Source: Bacteroidota bacterium (GTDB lineage Bacteria; Bacteroidota; Bacteroidia; Flavobacteriales; Flavobacteriaceae). From it: a DNA stretch of 7,679 bases. Shown in pieces: positions 1 through 6,733 of this stretch. The stretch is taken from the NCBI GenBank assembly GCA_006227965.1, contig SBFL01000293.1, positions 1 through 7,679 of the forward strand. The letters run 5' to 3'. Position numbers and translations under genes: made by a program. Each line of letters begins with the position of its first letter. The first letter of the stretch is position 1. Below the pieces are notes generated by a model that was not told the DNA's origin, made no database searches, and saw nothing but the letters and a program-made list of their open reading frames with translations.

Positions 1-852
1 TTATTCATCTACCCCTATGACTACATCGTCCGTTTTGAAGCAGACTCCTTTCCGGGCGCCATAAACCAGTCCATCAAGGTTTGGCACAAAAAAGTTGGCG
101 TGGAGGGCACAGAGGTTATTCAGGAAGACCTGCTCCACCTTGAACAACTGGTACAGGTTGGAGATTCAGTTCATCGCTACCGGTGGCATATCGAACCCCT
201 GACGGACAATACTTCCAGGGTATCCGTACGCATTAAGGACCGCGACCACAGCCTCTGGAACAAACTTCTGGTTCCTTTTACAGAGGCGGAAATAGAAAAG
301 CTGGGGGTATCCTATGTGACCGATTTTGCAGAAGATTTAAAGGCCCATATAGACCTGTTCAAGGTGCATATTGACGGTGAGGCAGAACTCCCGAGTACGT
401 TTTACGCCTATGTAAGCCTTAAAACCTCCCAACACCGGAAAGCTGGTGGAATGATGGATAACTATATGCTCCTGAGCGACGTACTGATTGCAAATGAAGT
501 GACCATGAACGGCCCTCCCATGATTATCGTAAATGAGTGGGACCGGGAGCGGGACAGTGTTGATTTCAATTTCTGTTTTCCGATCATCCGCTCGGACCAC
601 CTGCCACAGCATCCGAAGGTCCGTTACAAGCGTATTTTTCCCAAAAGAGCCCTCAAGGCCACCTATAACGGGAATTACATCACCTCGGACCGGGCCTGGT
701 ATGCCCTTTTGAACTATGCTGAAAAAAATGGCATTGAAGTAGATCCAACCCCGGTGGAAGTATTCCACAACAATCCAAATATGGGCGGAGATCCGTTGCG
801 GTGGAAGGCCGAGGTTTACCTGCCTATAATAGAGGATTCATCCAATAAATAG
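1..852 (+). CDS. SRPBCC / GyrI-like effector-binding domain protein (5' end outside window)
   Basis: The frame is open from the first base of the window to TAG at 850-852, so the gene is cut at its 5' side and 283 residues are visible. An internal GTG at 100 could be read as a start, but the upstream codons (DYIVRFEADSFPGAINQS) look like normal protein of this family, so I treat it as internal. Roughly the first 115 visible residues resemble an SRPBCC (polyketide-cyclase-like) fold. Residues about 133-275 resemble the GyrI-like/AraC effector-binding domain: a Gly-Pro-Pro segment, a central FPKRALKATYNG strand, a helix with Trp-Tyr-Ala-Leu-Leu, and a C-terminal VEVFHNNP...WKAEVYLPI strand pair. 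Such proteins bind small hydrophobic or cationic ligands. I see no DNA-binding helix-turn-helix in the visible part, so it is probably a stand-alone ligand-binding protein, not a regulator. The ligand is unknown. It points the same way as xylB but is separated by 221 bases and a possible terminator. Confidence 0.75.
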   Translation, partial: LFIYPYDYIVRFEADSFPGAINQSIKVWHKKVGVEGTEVIQEDLLHLEQLVQVGDSVHRYRWHIEPLTDNTSRVSVRIKDRDHSLWNKLLVPFTEAEIEKLGVSYVTDFAEDLKAHIDLFKVHIDGEAELPSTFYAYVSLKTSQHRKAGGMMDNYMLLSDVLIANEVTMNGPPMIIVNEWDRERDSVDFNFCFPIIRSDHLPQHPKVRYKRIFPKRALKATYNGNYITSDRAWYALLNYAEKNGIEVDPTPVEVFHNNPNMGGDPLRWKAEVYLPIIEDSSNK

Positions 853-873
853 GCTGTTAACAGGCTTATTTTG
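851..873 (+). terminator. Weak candidate intrinsic terminator
   Basis: A hairpin can form from AG-G-CTG (851-856), loop TTAA and CAG-G-CT (861-866), with one G:G mismatch. It is followed by TATTTTG. The core CTGTTAACAG is a perfect 10-base palindrome. The hairpin begins inside the stop codon of the preceding gene, where a terminator would be expected. The stem is short, so its strength is doubtful. Confidence 0.35.
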
Positions 874-1000
874 TGAATCATACGCGTGTAAATGGATAGG
901 TGGCCCGGTCAATCTTTCGGCCATGTGCCTGCCTAATCGGACTTCTTCGAATTATCTCCGGGCACCGTTTTGTGGGCAATGTGCCCTAAATTGCTCCATC

Positions 1001-1018
1001 ATTTGCTACCCGGCAAAT
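1001..1018. promoter_or_regulatory. Inverted repeat ATTTGC-N6-GCAAAT, candidate operator of the xyl genes
   Basis: The two 6-base arms (1001-1006 and 1013-1018) are perfect reverse complements around a 6-base spacer, giving an 18-base dyad. It ends 55 bases before the xylB start and about 18 bases upstream of the candidate -7 box at 1037, so it would cover the -33 region, a usual place for a repressor site. A further GCAAA half-site occurs at 1046-1050. No regulator gene is in the window, so the binding protein is unknown and this is inference from position and symmetry. Confidence 0.35.
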
Positions 1019-1036
1019 CAAGTAAGGGGTTTTTGT

Positions 1037-1044
1037 TATCTTTC
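1037..1044 (+). promoter_or_regulatory. Candidate -7 element of the xylBA promoter
   Basis: TATCTTTC matches the Bacteroidota -7 consensus TAnnTTTG at all but the last base. It lies 29 bases before the xylB ATG, which would leave a leader of about 20 bases. I find no good TTG/TTTG -33 element at 19-21 bases upstream, so confidence is low. Confidence 0.3.
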
Positions 1045-1073
1045 AGCAAACCGCCCTGTACCCTGTTCCAGTA

Positions 1074-2561
1074 ATGAACACATATTTCATCGGTTACGAC
1101 CTGGGGAGCTCTTTCCTGAAAACCGCCTTGGTTGCTGCGGATTCCGGTGAGGTTGTGGCCCTGGTAAAAACACCTTCTGAGGAGATGGAAATCCAGGCTC
1201 CCAATGCCGGTTGGGCCGAGCAGGACCCGGAACTCTGGTGGGAGTGCATCCGGGAGGGCACCCTGAAAATCCTCCGGAAAAGCGGCATCTCAAAAAATGC
1301 GATCCGGGGTATCGGAATTGCCTACCAGATGCACGGCCTGGTTCCCCTGGATCCAAGTGGGAAGGTAGTACGACCCTCAATCATCTGGTGTGACAGCCGT
1401 GCTGTACCTGTGGGGGCAGCCGCTGCCCTGGACCTGGGAGAAAAACTATGCCGGTCCCGGCTGCTGAATGAACCGGGAAATTTTACGGGTTCCAAACTCC
1501 GGTGGATGCAGCAACACGAGGGGGAACTGTTCCGAAAAACCCACACCGTTCTGTTGCCCGGAGACTACATAGCCTACAGGCTGACGGGAAAACGGCAAAC
1601 CACAGCCAGCGGGCTTTCAGAAGGAACCCTTTGGGATTTCTCGAAAAACGAACCGGCATATTGGCTCCTTGAGCGTTGGGGGATCTCCGGTGGTCTCATC
1701 CCTGAGGTCGTTCCCACATTCGGGTTCCACGCGGAGGTATCTGAAGCAGGGGCACGCGCCACCGGTTTGGCCAAAGGCACGCCTGTTCTTTACCGGGCGG
1801 GTGACCAGCCCAACAATGCCCTTACTCTCAATGTACTGGAGCCTGGTGAAATGGCTGCCACAGCCGGGACTTCCGGAGTACTCTACGGGGTCACCGGCCA
1901 GACGGAGGTCCGGGAATTGAAAAGGTTTAATCATTTCCTTCATGTCAATCACAAGCCGGATTCTCCCAGAATCGGTCAGCTGCTCTGTATAAACGGGGCG
2001 GGCATTGCATACAGGTGGCTGAGGCGACAAATGGGTGAGGTCAGCTATAAGGAAATGAATGCTATGGCCACGGAAGTCCCCGCCGGCTCCGAAGGACTTT
2101 TATGCCACCCTTTCGGGAATGGGGCCGAGCGTTTGTTTGAAAACCGCGAGCCAAAAGCGGGATTTTCCGGCATCGACTTTAACCGTCACGGGCACGGACA
2201 CCTTGTCAGATCCGTCCTTGAAGGGGTTGCCTATGCCTTCCGCCATGGGATGGAGGTCATGGAAGCCGGGGGAATCCAATTTGAAACCATACGCGCAGGC
2301 AACGACAACCTTTTCCAGGCCAAAGTTTTTACCTCAACCCTGGCTGCCCTAAGTGGCAGGCCCGTAGAACTGTATGAGACCACCGGAGCCGTTGGTGCGG
2401 CCAGGGCCTGCATGGTCCATGACAAAGGTCTTGACCAGGTCAGGCGGCAAATCGCATCCGGGGATTACCTGGGTACGGTAGTACCCCCTGCCCAAAACAA
2501 TGCCCTGCTTGAGGGGTATCAAGAATGGAAATATCAACTGGACAAACATTTAAACTCCTAA
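1074..2561 (+). CDS. xylB: Xylulokinase (FGGY carbohydrate kinase)
   Basis: This enzyme phosphorylates D-xylulose to D-xylulose 5-phosphate with ATP in the cytoplasm, the second step of isomerase-type xylose catabolism. At 495 residues it has the usual family length. The N-terminal lobe opens with GYDLGSSFLKTALV (residues 7-20, phosphate-binding loop), then WAEQDPELWW (47-56), the QMHG sugar-site motif (85-88) and IIWCDSRA (103-110). PGDYIAYRLTG (162-172) fits the first FGGY signature. The catalytic-base Asp is expected at D244 in AGDQPNNA. The C-terminal ATPase lobe carries AATAGTSGVLYG (261-272), INGAG (306-310) and TTGAVGAARAC (436-446). The adenosine-loop segment reads AGNDNLFQAKVF where many xylulokinases have a GGG-x-KS-x2-W version. 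The ATG at 1074 is preceded by no Shine-Dalgarno sequence, normal for Bacteroidota. xylA begins 3 bases after its stop, so the two are almost certainly co-transcribed and probably translationally coupled. Another FGGY sugar specificity is unlikely given this partner. Confidence 0.93.
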   Translation: MNTYFIGYDLGSSFLKTALVAADSGEVVALVKTPSEEMEIQAPNAGWAEQDPELWWECIREGTLKILRKSGISKNAIRGIGIAYQMHGLVPLDPSGKVVRPSIIWCDSRAVPVGAAAALDLGEKLCRSRLLNEPGNFTGSKLRWMQQHEGELFRKTHTVLLPGDYIAYRLTGKRQTTASGLSEGTLWDFSKNEPAYWLLERWGISGGLIPEVVPTFGFHAEVSEAGARATGLAKGTPVLYRAGDQPNNALTLNVLEPGEMAATAGTSGVLYGVTGQTEVRELKRFNHFLHVNHKPDSPRIGQLLCINGAGIAYRWLRRQMGEVSYKEMNAMATEVPAGSEGLLCHPFGNGAERLFENREPKAGFSGIDFNRHGHGHLVRSVLEGVAYAFRHGMEVMEAGGIQFETIRAGNDNLFQAKVFTSTLAALSGRPVELYETTGAVGAARACMVHDKGLDQVRRQIASGDYLGTVVPPAQNNALLEGYQEWKYQLDKHLNS

Positions 2562-2564
2562 CCC

Positions 2565-3890
2565 ATGCCATTGATTGGAAATACCGAGTTCTTCAAAGGA
2601 ATAGGCCGAATTCCCTATGAGGGAAAAGACTCAGACAATCCCCTTGCCTTCAAGTTCTACGAGGCAGACCGCCCGGTGGACGGAAAGCCCATGCGGGAGC
2701 ACTTCAAATTTGCTGTTGCCTACTGGCACAGCTTCTGCGGCACCGGGGCAGACCCCTTTGGCACGGGCACCCTACAGCACCCCTGGGATGCCCCTTCGGA
2801 CCCCATGGAAGCTGCCAGGCAAAAAGCGGATGCCGCTTTTGAATTCATCACCAAACTGGGGTTTGACTATTTCTGTTTTCACGATTTTGACCTGGTCCGG
2901 GAGGCCCCCTCTCTGAAAGAGTCGGAAGGGAGGCTGGGTTACATGGTATCCTACATCAAAGATAAAATGGCGGCCTCCGGAGTGAAATTGCTCTGGGGCA
3001 CCGCAAACTGTTTCAGCCACCCGAGGTACATGAACGGGGCAGCCACAAACCCCGATTTCAGGGTTTTGGCCAGGGCCGCTGCCCAGGTGAAGGGCGCCCT
3101 GGATGCCACCATTGCGCTGGGTGGTGAAAACTACGTCTTCTGGGGGGGCAGGGAAGGGTATATGTCCCTGTTGAATACAAATGTAAAAAGGGAGCTGGAC
3201 CACCTGGGACGCTTTCTGAGCCTGGCCAGGGACTATGCCCGGGCACAGGGTTTCAAGGGAACATTCTTTATTGAACCCAAACCCATGGAACCCATGAAAC
3301 ACCAGTACGATTACGACGCTGCCGCAGTAATTGGTTTTCTCCATCAGTACGGGTTAGAGGACGACTTCAAACTAAACCTGGAGGTAAATCACGCCACCCT
3401 GGCCGGCCACAGCATGCAGCACGAGATGGAGATTGCGGCGGCCCATGGTATGCTGGGCAGTATAGATGCCAACCGGGGGGACTATCAAAACGGGTGGGAC
3501 ACGGATCAGTTCCCCAACAACCTCAATGAGGTAACCCTTATGATGCTGACCCTCCTGGAAGCAGGTGGATTAAAAGGGGGCGGAATTAATTTTGATGCCA
3601 AACTCAGAAGGAATTCCACCGATGCGGAAGATCTATTCCTGGCACATATCGGAGGGGCGGATACCTTTGCAAGGGCCTTGCTGATCGCAGACCGTATCCT
3701 TAAGGAATCGACCTACAGGGAATTCAGGAGGAAGCGCTATGCCTCCTTTGATACAGGCAAAGGGAAGGAATTCGAGACCGGAAGACTCACCTTTACGGAA
3801 TTGCATGACATCGCCCGTCAGCAGGGTTCGATTCCGCTGACCAGCGGAAAACAGGAGTTCCTTGAAAACCTAATAAACAGGCACCTCTGA
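2565..3890 (+). CDS. xylA: Xylose isomerase
   Basis: Cytoplasmic TIM-barrel enzyme that interconverts D-xylose and D-xylulose using two divalent metal ions. Its 441 residues fit the longer class II type (E. coli XylA is about 440). The active site is complete: W54 in AYWHSF, catalytic H106 and D109 in FHDFD, W193 in VFWGGREGY, metal ligands E237 and K239 in IEPKP, E273 and H276 in NLEVNH, D301 in [10 protein letters not shown]312 and D314 in GWDTDQFP, and D344 in [28 protein letters not shown] (142-163) is another family block. The residue roles come from established knowledge of the family, while the positions are read here. The start ATG lies CCC after the xylB TAA, giving a tight two-gene unit in the order xylB-xylA. 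That order is familiar in Bacteroidota and opposite to the E. coli order. No truncation, frameshift or missing ligand is visible. Confidence 0.97.
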   Translation: MPLIGNTEFFKGIGRIPYEGKDSDNPLAFKFYEADRPVDGKPMREHFKFAVAYWHSFCGTGADPFGTGTLQHPWDAPSDPMEAARQKADAAFEFITKLGFDYFCFHDFDLVREAPSLKESEGRLGYMVSYIKDKMAASGVKLLWGTANCFSHPRYMNGAATNPDFRVLARAAAQVKGALDATIALGGENYVFWGGREGYMSLLNTNVKRELDHLGRFLSLARDYARAQGFKGTFFIEPKPMEPMKHQYDYDAAAVIGFLHQYGLEDDFKLNLEVNHATLAGHSMQHEMEIAAAHGMLGSIDANRGDYQNGWDTDQFPNNLNEVTLMMLTLLEAGGLKGGGINFDAKLRRNSTDAEDLFLAHIGGADTFARALLIADRILKESTYREFRRKRYASFDTGKGKEFETGRLTFTELHDIARQQGSIPLTSGKQEFLENLINRHL

Positions 3891-3922
3891 AACACGGTTT
3901 TTCCGGCGAACGAAAAATTGAT

Positions 3923-3960
3923 CAGGGGGCGCAAATGCCCTGGGCAGAGGGCTGGCTTTT
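3923..3960 (+). terminator. GC-rich hairpin(s) after xylA, possible weak terminator
   Basis: GCCCT (3937-3941) can pair with AGGGC (3948-3952) around a 6-base loop, and TGGCTTTTA follows. The same strand (CCCTG, 3938-3942) can instead pair with CAGGG (3923-3927). Stems are only 5 bases and the T-run is 4, so termination would be partial at best. This could let some transcription continue toward the symporter gene. Confidence 0.25.
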
Positions 3961-4020
3961 AGGGGGGACCGCCAAACATTTTCCCAAATATTCGATCCAA
4001 TTAGGAGGAATCTTTTATTT

Positions 4021-4028
4021 TAGCTTTA
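4021..4028 (+). promoter_or_regulatory. Candidate -7 element for the symporter gene
   Basis: TAGCTTTA matches TAnnTTTG at all but the last base and sits 36 bases before the symporter ATG, in an A/T-rich stretch that stands out from the surrounding sequence. No clear -33 TTTG element is found at the expected distance. It suggests that the transporter can be transcribed separately from xylBA. Confidence 0.3.
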
Positions 4029-4064
4029 TTCGACTGAATTAACCAACTAAGTACCACTGCACCA

Positions 4065-5717
4065 ATGGCATCAACTTTCGGGTTTTGGGATTACTTTATA
4101 TTTATCGCATACGCCCTGCTAATTCTCAGCGTCGGGCTCTATGTCTCGAGGGATAAGAAAGGGCATCAGAAAAATGCCGAAGATTATTTTCTGGCCGGCA
4201 AATCACTTCCCTGGTGGGCCATAGGTGCCTCCCTTATTGCCGCTAATATTTCGGCGGAGCAGTTTATCGGAATGTCCGGGTCCGGTTTTGCCGTGGGCCT
4301 TGCAATCGCCTCCTATGAATGGATGGCTGCAATCACCCTTCTTATAGTGGGAAAATTCTTCCTGCCCATTTTCATCAACAAGGGCCTGTATACGATCCCT
4401 GAATTCGTGGAGCAGCGGTATTCAACCACACTCAAAACCATCCTGGCCATATTCTGGATTGCCCTGTACGTGTTTGTAAACCTGGCCTCTGTGCTGTATC
4501 TGGGAGCCCTGGCTCTTGAGACCATCATGGGGATCCCCATGGTTTATGGTGTTATAGGCCTTTCCCTTTTTGCCGCGGCCTATTCACTTTATGGAGGACT
4601 TTCTGCAGTGGCCTGGACCGATGTCATTCAGGTTATTTTCCTGGTCCTTGGAGGGCTTGTAACCACCTATCTGGCATTGAATGCGGTCTCGGATGGCCAT
4701 GGCGTCTTCGCCGGGCTAAAAACGGTCTACGAAGCCGTGCCGGAAAAATTCGCCATGATCCTGGACAAATCCAACCCGGAATACAAGAACCTGCCCGGGC
4801 TAGGGGTACTTGTTGGGGGGTTATGGGTGGCCAATCTGTACTACTGGGGTTTCAACCAGTACATCATACAGAGGACCCTTGCCGCCAAATCACTCCGTGA
4901 ATCTCAGAAAGGGATCATCCTGGCTGCCTTCCTCAAAATCATCATCCCATTGATCGTTGTGATCCCGGGCATCGCAGCCTATGTCATGGTAAATGATCCC
5001 ATAACCATGAACCGGCTGGGAGACCTGGCCCTGAATAATATTCCATCCCTGGAACAGGCCGACAAGGCCTACCCCTGGCTGCTGCAATTCCTTCCGGTGG
5101 GACTTAAAGGAGTTGCGTTTGCAGCCCTTGCCGCAGCTATTGTCTCGTCCCTGGCCTCCATGCTGAATTCCACCTCCACCATCTTTACCATGGATATTTA
5201 CAGGCAGTATGTCAACAAAGATGCCTCTGCCAAACAAACCGTTAAAGTCGGAAGGCTGACAGCCGCTGCTGCCCTTGTTGTTTCCTGTATCATGGCGCCA
5301 CTGCTGGGAGGGATTGATCAGGCATTCCAATTCATTCAGGAATATACCGGCCTTGTTAGCCCCGGTATTCTCGCTGTATTCCTCCTTGGACTGTTCTGGA
5401 AAAAGGCCACCAACAGGGCCGCCATAGTGGGTGCCCTGGCTTCTATTCCAATTGCCCTCTATTTCAAGGTTGGACAAAACGGCTGGTCGGAGAGTCCCCT
5501 CTTTGTCAACGTGCCTTTCCTGGACCAAATGGGATACACCCTCCTGCTCACCATGGGTATCATCATTCTGGTAAGCCTGAGACAGAATAACGGAGCGAAT
5601 GACCCAAAAGGGATCCCGCTTACCAAAGAACTTTTCAAGACGAGTCCAAAGTTCAATATCGGGGCATTTGCCGCATTGATCATCATTGCAGCGATCTACG
5701 CGCTTTTCTGGAACTAG
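4065..5717 (+). CDS. Sodium/sugar symporter of the SSS (SGLT) family, probable xylose uptake
   Basis: Inner-membrane Na+-driven sugar importer, 550 residues, with about 14 hydrophobic segments (first near 10-28, last near 530-549) as in vSGLT of Vibrio parahaemolyticus. From memory, the resemblance to vSGLT is very strong, with long shared blocks such as YTIPEFVE, WVANLYYWGFNQYIIQRTL, VSSLASMLNST and YTGLVSPGILAVFLLGLFWKK. Sugar-site residues of vSGLT map here with a constant shift of 3: N61, Q66, E85, N257, gate Y260, K291 and Q425. The Na2 site maps to A59, I62, A358, S361 and S362. The exception is vSGLT Ser91, which appears here as A88 in YEWMAA. The position after xylBA argues for D-xylose as substrate, but glucose or galactose cannot be excluded from sequence alone. 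The ATG at 4065 begins a sensible N-terminus directly before TM1 and lacks a Shine-Dalgarno sequence. It follows xylA by 174 bases and may have its own promoter. No symbol is given because the substrate is inferred. Confidence 0.93.
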   Translation: MASTFGFWDYFIFIAYALLILSVGLYVSRDKKGHQKNAEDYFLAGKSLPWWAIGASLIAANISAEQFIGMSGSGFAVGLAIASYEWMAAITLLIVGKFFLPIFINKGLYTIPEFVEQRYSTTLKTILAIFWIALYVFVNLASVLYLGALALETIMGIPMVYGVIGLSLFAAAYSLYGGLSAVAWTDVIQVIFLVLGGLVTTYLALNAVSDGHGVFAGLKTVYEAVPEKFAMILDKSNPEYKNLPGLGVLVGGLWVANLYYWGFNQYIIQRTLAAKSLRESQKGIILAAFLKIIIPLIVVIPGIAAYVMVNDPITMNRLGDLALNNIPSLEQADKAYPWLLQFLPVGLKGVAFAALAAAIVSSLASMLNSTSTIFTMDIYRQYVNKDASAKQTVKVGRLTAAAALVVSCIMAPLLGGIDQAFQFIQEYTGLVSPGILAVFLLGLFWKKATNRAAIVGALASIPIALYFKVGQNGWSESPLFVNVPFLDQMGYTLLLTMGIIILVSLRQNNGANDPKGIPLTKELFKTSPKFNIGAFAALIIIAAIYALFWN

Positions 5718-5844
5718 CCTTGTCCGGAAACGGGTACAGAAGCATTGCCCTGAAATCCAGGTGATCTGCGGCATGCCGGGGGAGGCCCTCAGGCCATATT
5801 GGGGAGGAATTCCGAAACTTCCTGTTTTTCCGGCCCATATCGCG

Positions 5845-5852
5845 TATTTTTG
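5845..5852 (+). promoter_or_regulatory. -7 element TATTTTTG before the lipoprotein gene
   Basis: The eight bases match the Bacteroidota -7 consensus TAnnTTTG fully. A T-run (5825-5829) stands in the -33 region, but without a clear TTG. The expected transcription start would fall near 5859-5862, leaving a leader of about 20 bases before the ATG at 5882. The box overlaps an in-frame GTG at 5852, which therefore is unlikely to be the translation start. Confidence 0.45.
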
Positions 5853-5881
5853 TGGGGCATTTTAATTTACAGGGAACCCTC

Positions 5882-6733
5882 ATGCGCTTTCTTGCCAGCT
5901 TTTTCCTGATTTTCCTTATCTGTGGTTGCGTCCGTTATGGAAAACTGAAGAATCCTGTGGATCTTCCAAAGCGGCTGAACGAATGTTCCGGACTGACCAC
6001 CCTGGACGGGCAAACACTATGGCTTATAGAAGATGGGGGAAATGCGGATAACCTTTACGGGATCGACCCCCGGGGGGATATAGTTGCAACATTTGAAGTC
6101 GCCAACGGCAAAAACAAGGACTGGGAGGCCCTCACCAGTGATGTGTCCGGGAATGTATATATCGGGGACTTCGGTAATAATAAAAGCAAGCGGAAAGACC
6201 TGGTGATCTACAAGTTGCCCAACCCACATAAGGAGAAAGGAGAAAAGATCCCTGCGGAAAAAATCCGTTTTAGATATCCCGACCAGGAAGAGTTCCCCCC
6301 CGACTTTGAAAACCGCCGCTTTGATGCCGAGGCATTTTTCCACTCGGGGAACCGGCTGTATATCATTACGAAGAACCAGTCCGACCCATTTAATGGCAGA
6401 GCCTATATTTACAGCATACCTGACAAGCCCGGGAAATATACAGCGAAGGCGGAATTCCAGTTCGACACCTGTCCTGAGCGAAAAAGCTGCCGCGTAACGG
6501 ATGCCGCCCTCTCCCCGAATGGGGACCGACTGGTCCTGCTGGGGTATGGGAAGCTCTGGGTCTTTGAAAATTTCAGGAAAAATAAATTCGGCAAGGGGCC
6601 GCAGCGCACCATCGATCTGGGGGCCACCACCCAGCTAGAAGCGATTTGTTTTGCTAAGGACGACCTTCTTTATATTGCTGATGAACGCGTTTTCCAATCA
6701 GGGGGAAATCTATATGCCTTCCCCCTTCCTTAG
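5882..6733 (+). CDS. Predicted beta-propeller lipoprotein, function unknown
   Basis: I choose the ATG at 5882 (283 residues) over the in-frame GTG at 5852. It gives a clean lipoprotein signal, MRFLASFFLIFLICGC, with the lipidated Cys expected at residue 16, and the GTG lies inside the promoter box. The mature part shows five related units that look like propeller blades: ECSGLTTLDGQTLWLIED (about 34-51), DWEALTSDVSGNVYIGDFG (80-98), DAEAFFHSGNRLYIIT (148-163), TDAALSPNGDRLVLLG (206-221) and LEAICFAKDDLLYIADE (252-268). Each has a short acidic/Glu-Ala start, a turn and an aromatic or aliphatic strand. The overall look recalls the YjiK/SdiA-regulated and NHL-like propellers, known as calcium-dependent or ligand-binding folds, but the family assignment is tentative. 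Cys197 and Cys203 could form a disulfide. The protein should be anchored in the cell envelope. It has no evident tie to xylose use. Its stop overlaps the convergent neighbour by 4 bases. Confidence 0.8.
   Translation: MRFLASFFLIFLICGCVRYGKLKNPVDLPKRLNECSGLTTLDGQTLWLIEDGGNADNLYGIDPRGDIVATFEVANGKNKDWEALTSDVSGNVYIGDFGNNKSKRKDLVIYKLPNPHKEKGEKIPAEKIRFRYPDQEEFPPDFENRRFDAEAFFHSGNRLYIITKNQSDPFNGRAYIYSIPDKPGKYTAKAEFQFDTCPERKSCRVTDAALSPNGDRLVLLGYGKLWVFENFRKNKFGKGPQRTIDLGATTQLEAICFAKDDLLYIADERVFQSGGNLYAFPLP

Noticed and set aside
923..1150. Small open frame on the plus strand between the first gene and xylB
   Set aside because: It overlaps the xylB start in another frame, has a composition unlike a protein of known type (many Cys/Arg/Pro) and covers the promoter region. 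It is a chance frame.
3894..3918. TTTTTC / GAAAAA stem shortly after the xylA stop
   Set aside because: The stem is A:T-rich with an 8-base loop and no following T-run on either strand, too weak to call a terminator.
4003..4008. AGGAGG, a perfect Shine-Dalgarno-like string upstream of the symporter gene
   Set aside because: It lies 56 bases before the ATG, no start codon follows at a usable distance, and Bacteroidota rarely use such sites. It also precedes the candidate -7 box and would not be transcribed.
4890..5774. Long minus-strand open frame inside the symporter gene (294 codons)
   Set aside because: It is the antisense shadow of a strongly conserved membrane protein gene. Its product is rich in Gly/His/Gln without any recognisable fold.
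5769..5778. Perfect palindrome CGGCATGCCG in the gap after the symporter gene
   Set aside because: It has no loop and no T-tract, so it is not a terminator. It lies far from the next -7 box and there is no second copy, so there is nothing to support an operator.
5852..5854. GTG as an alternative start for the lipoprotein gene
   Set aside because: It overlaps the full TAnnTTTG promoter box and would put ten polar residues ahead of the signal peptide. The ATG at 5882 gives a normal lipoprotein signal.
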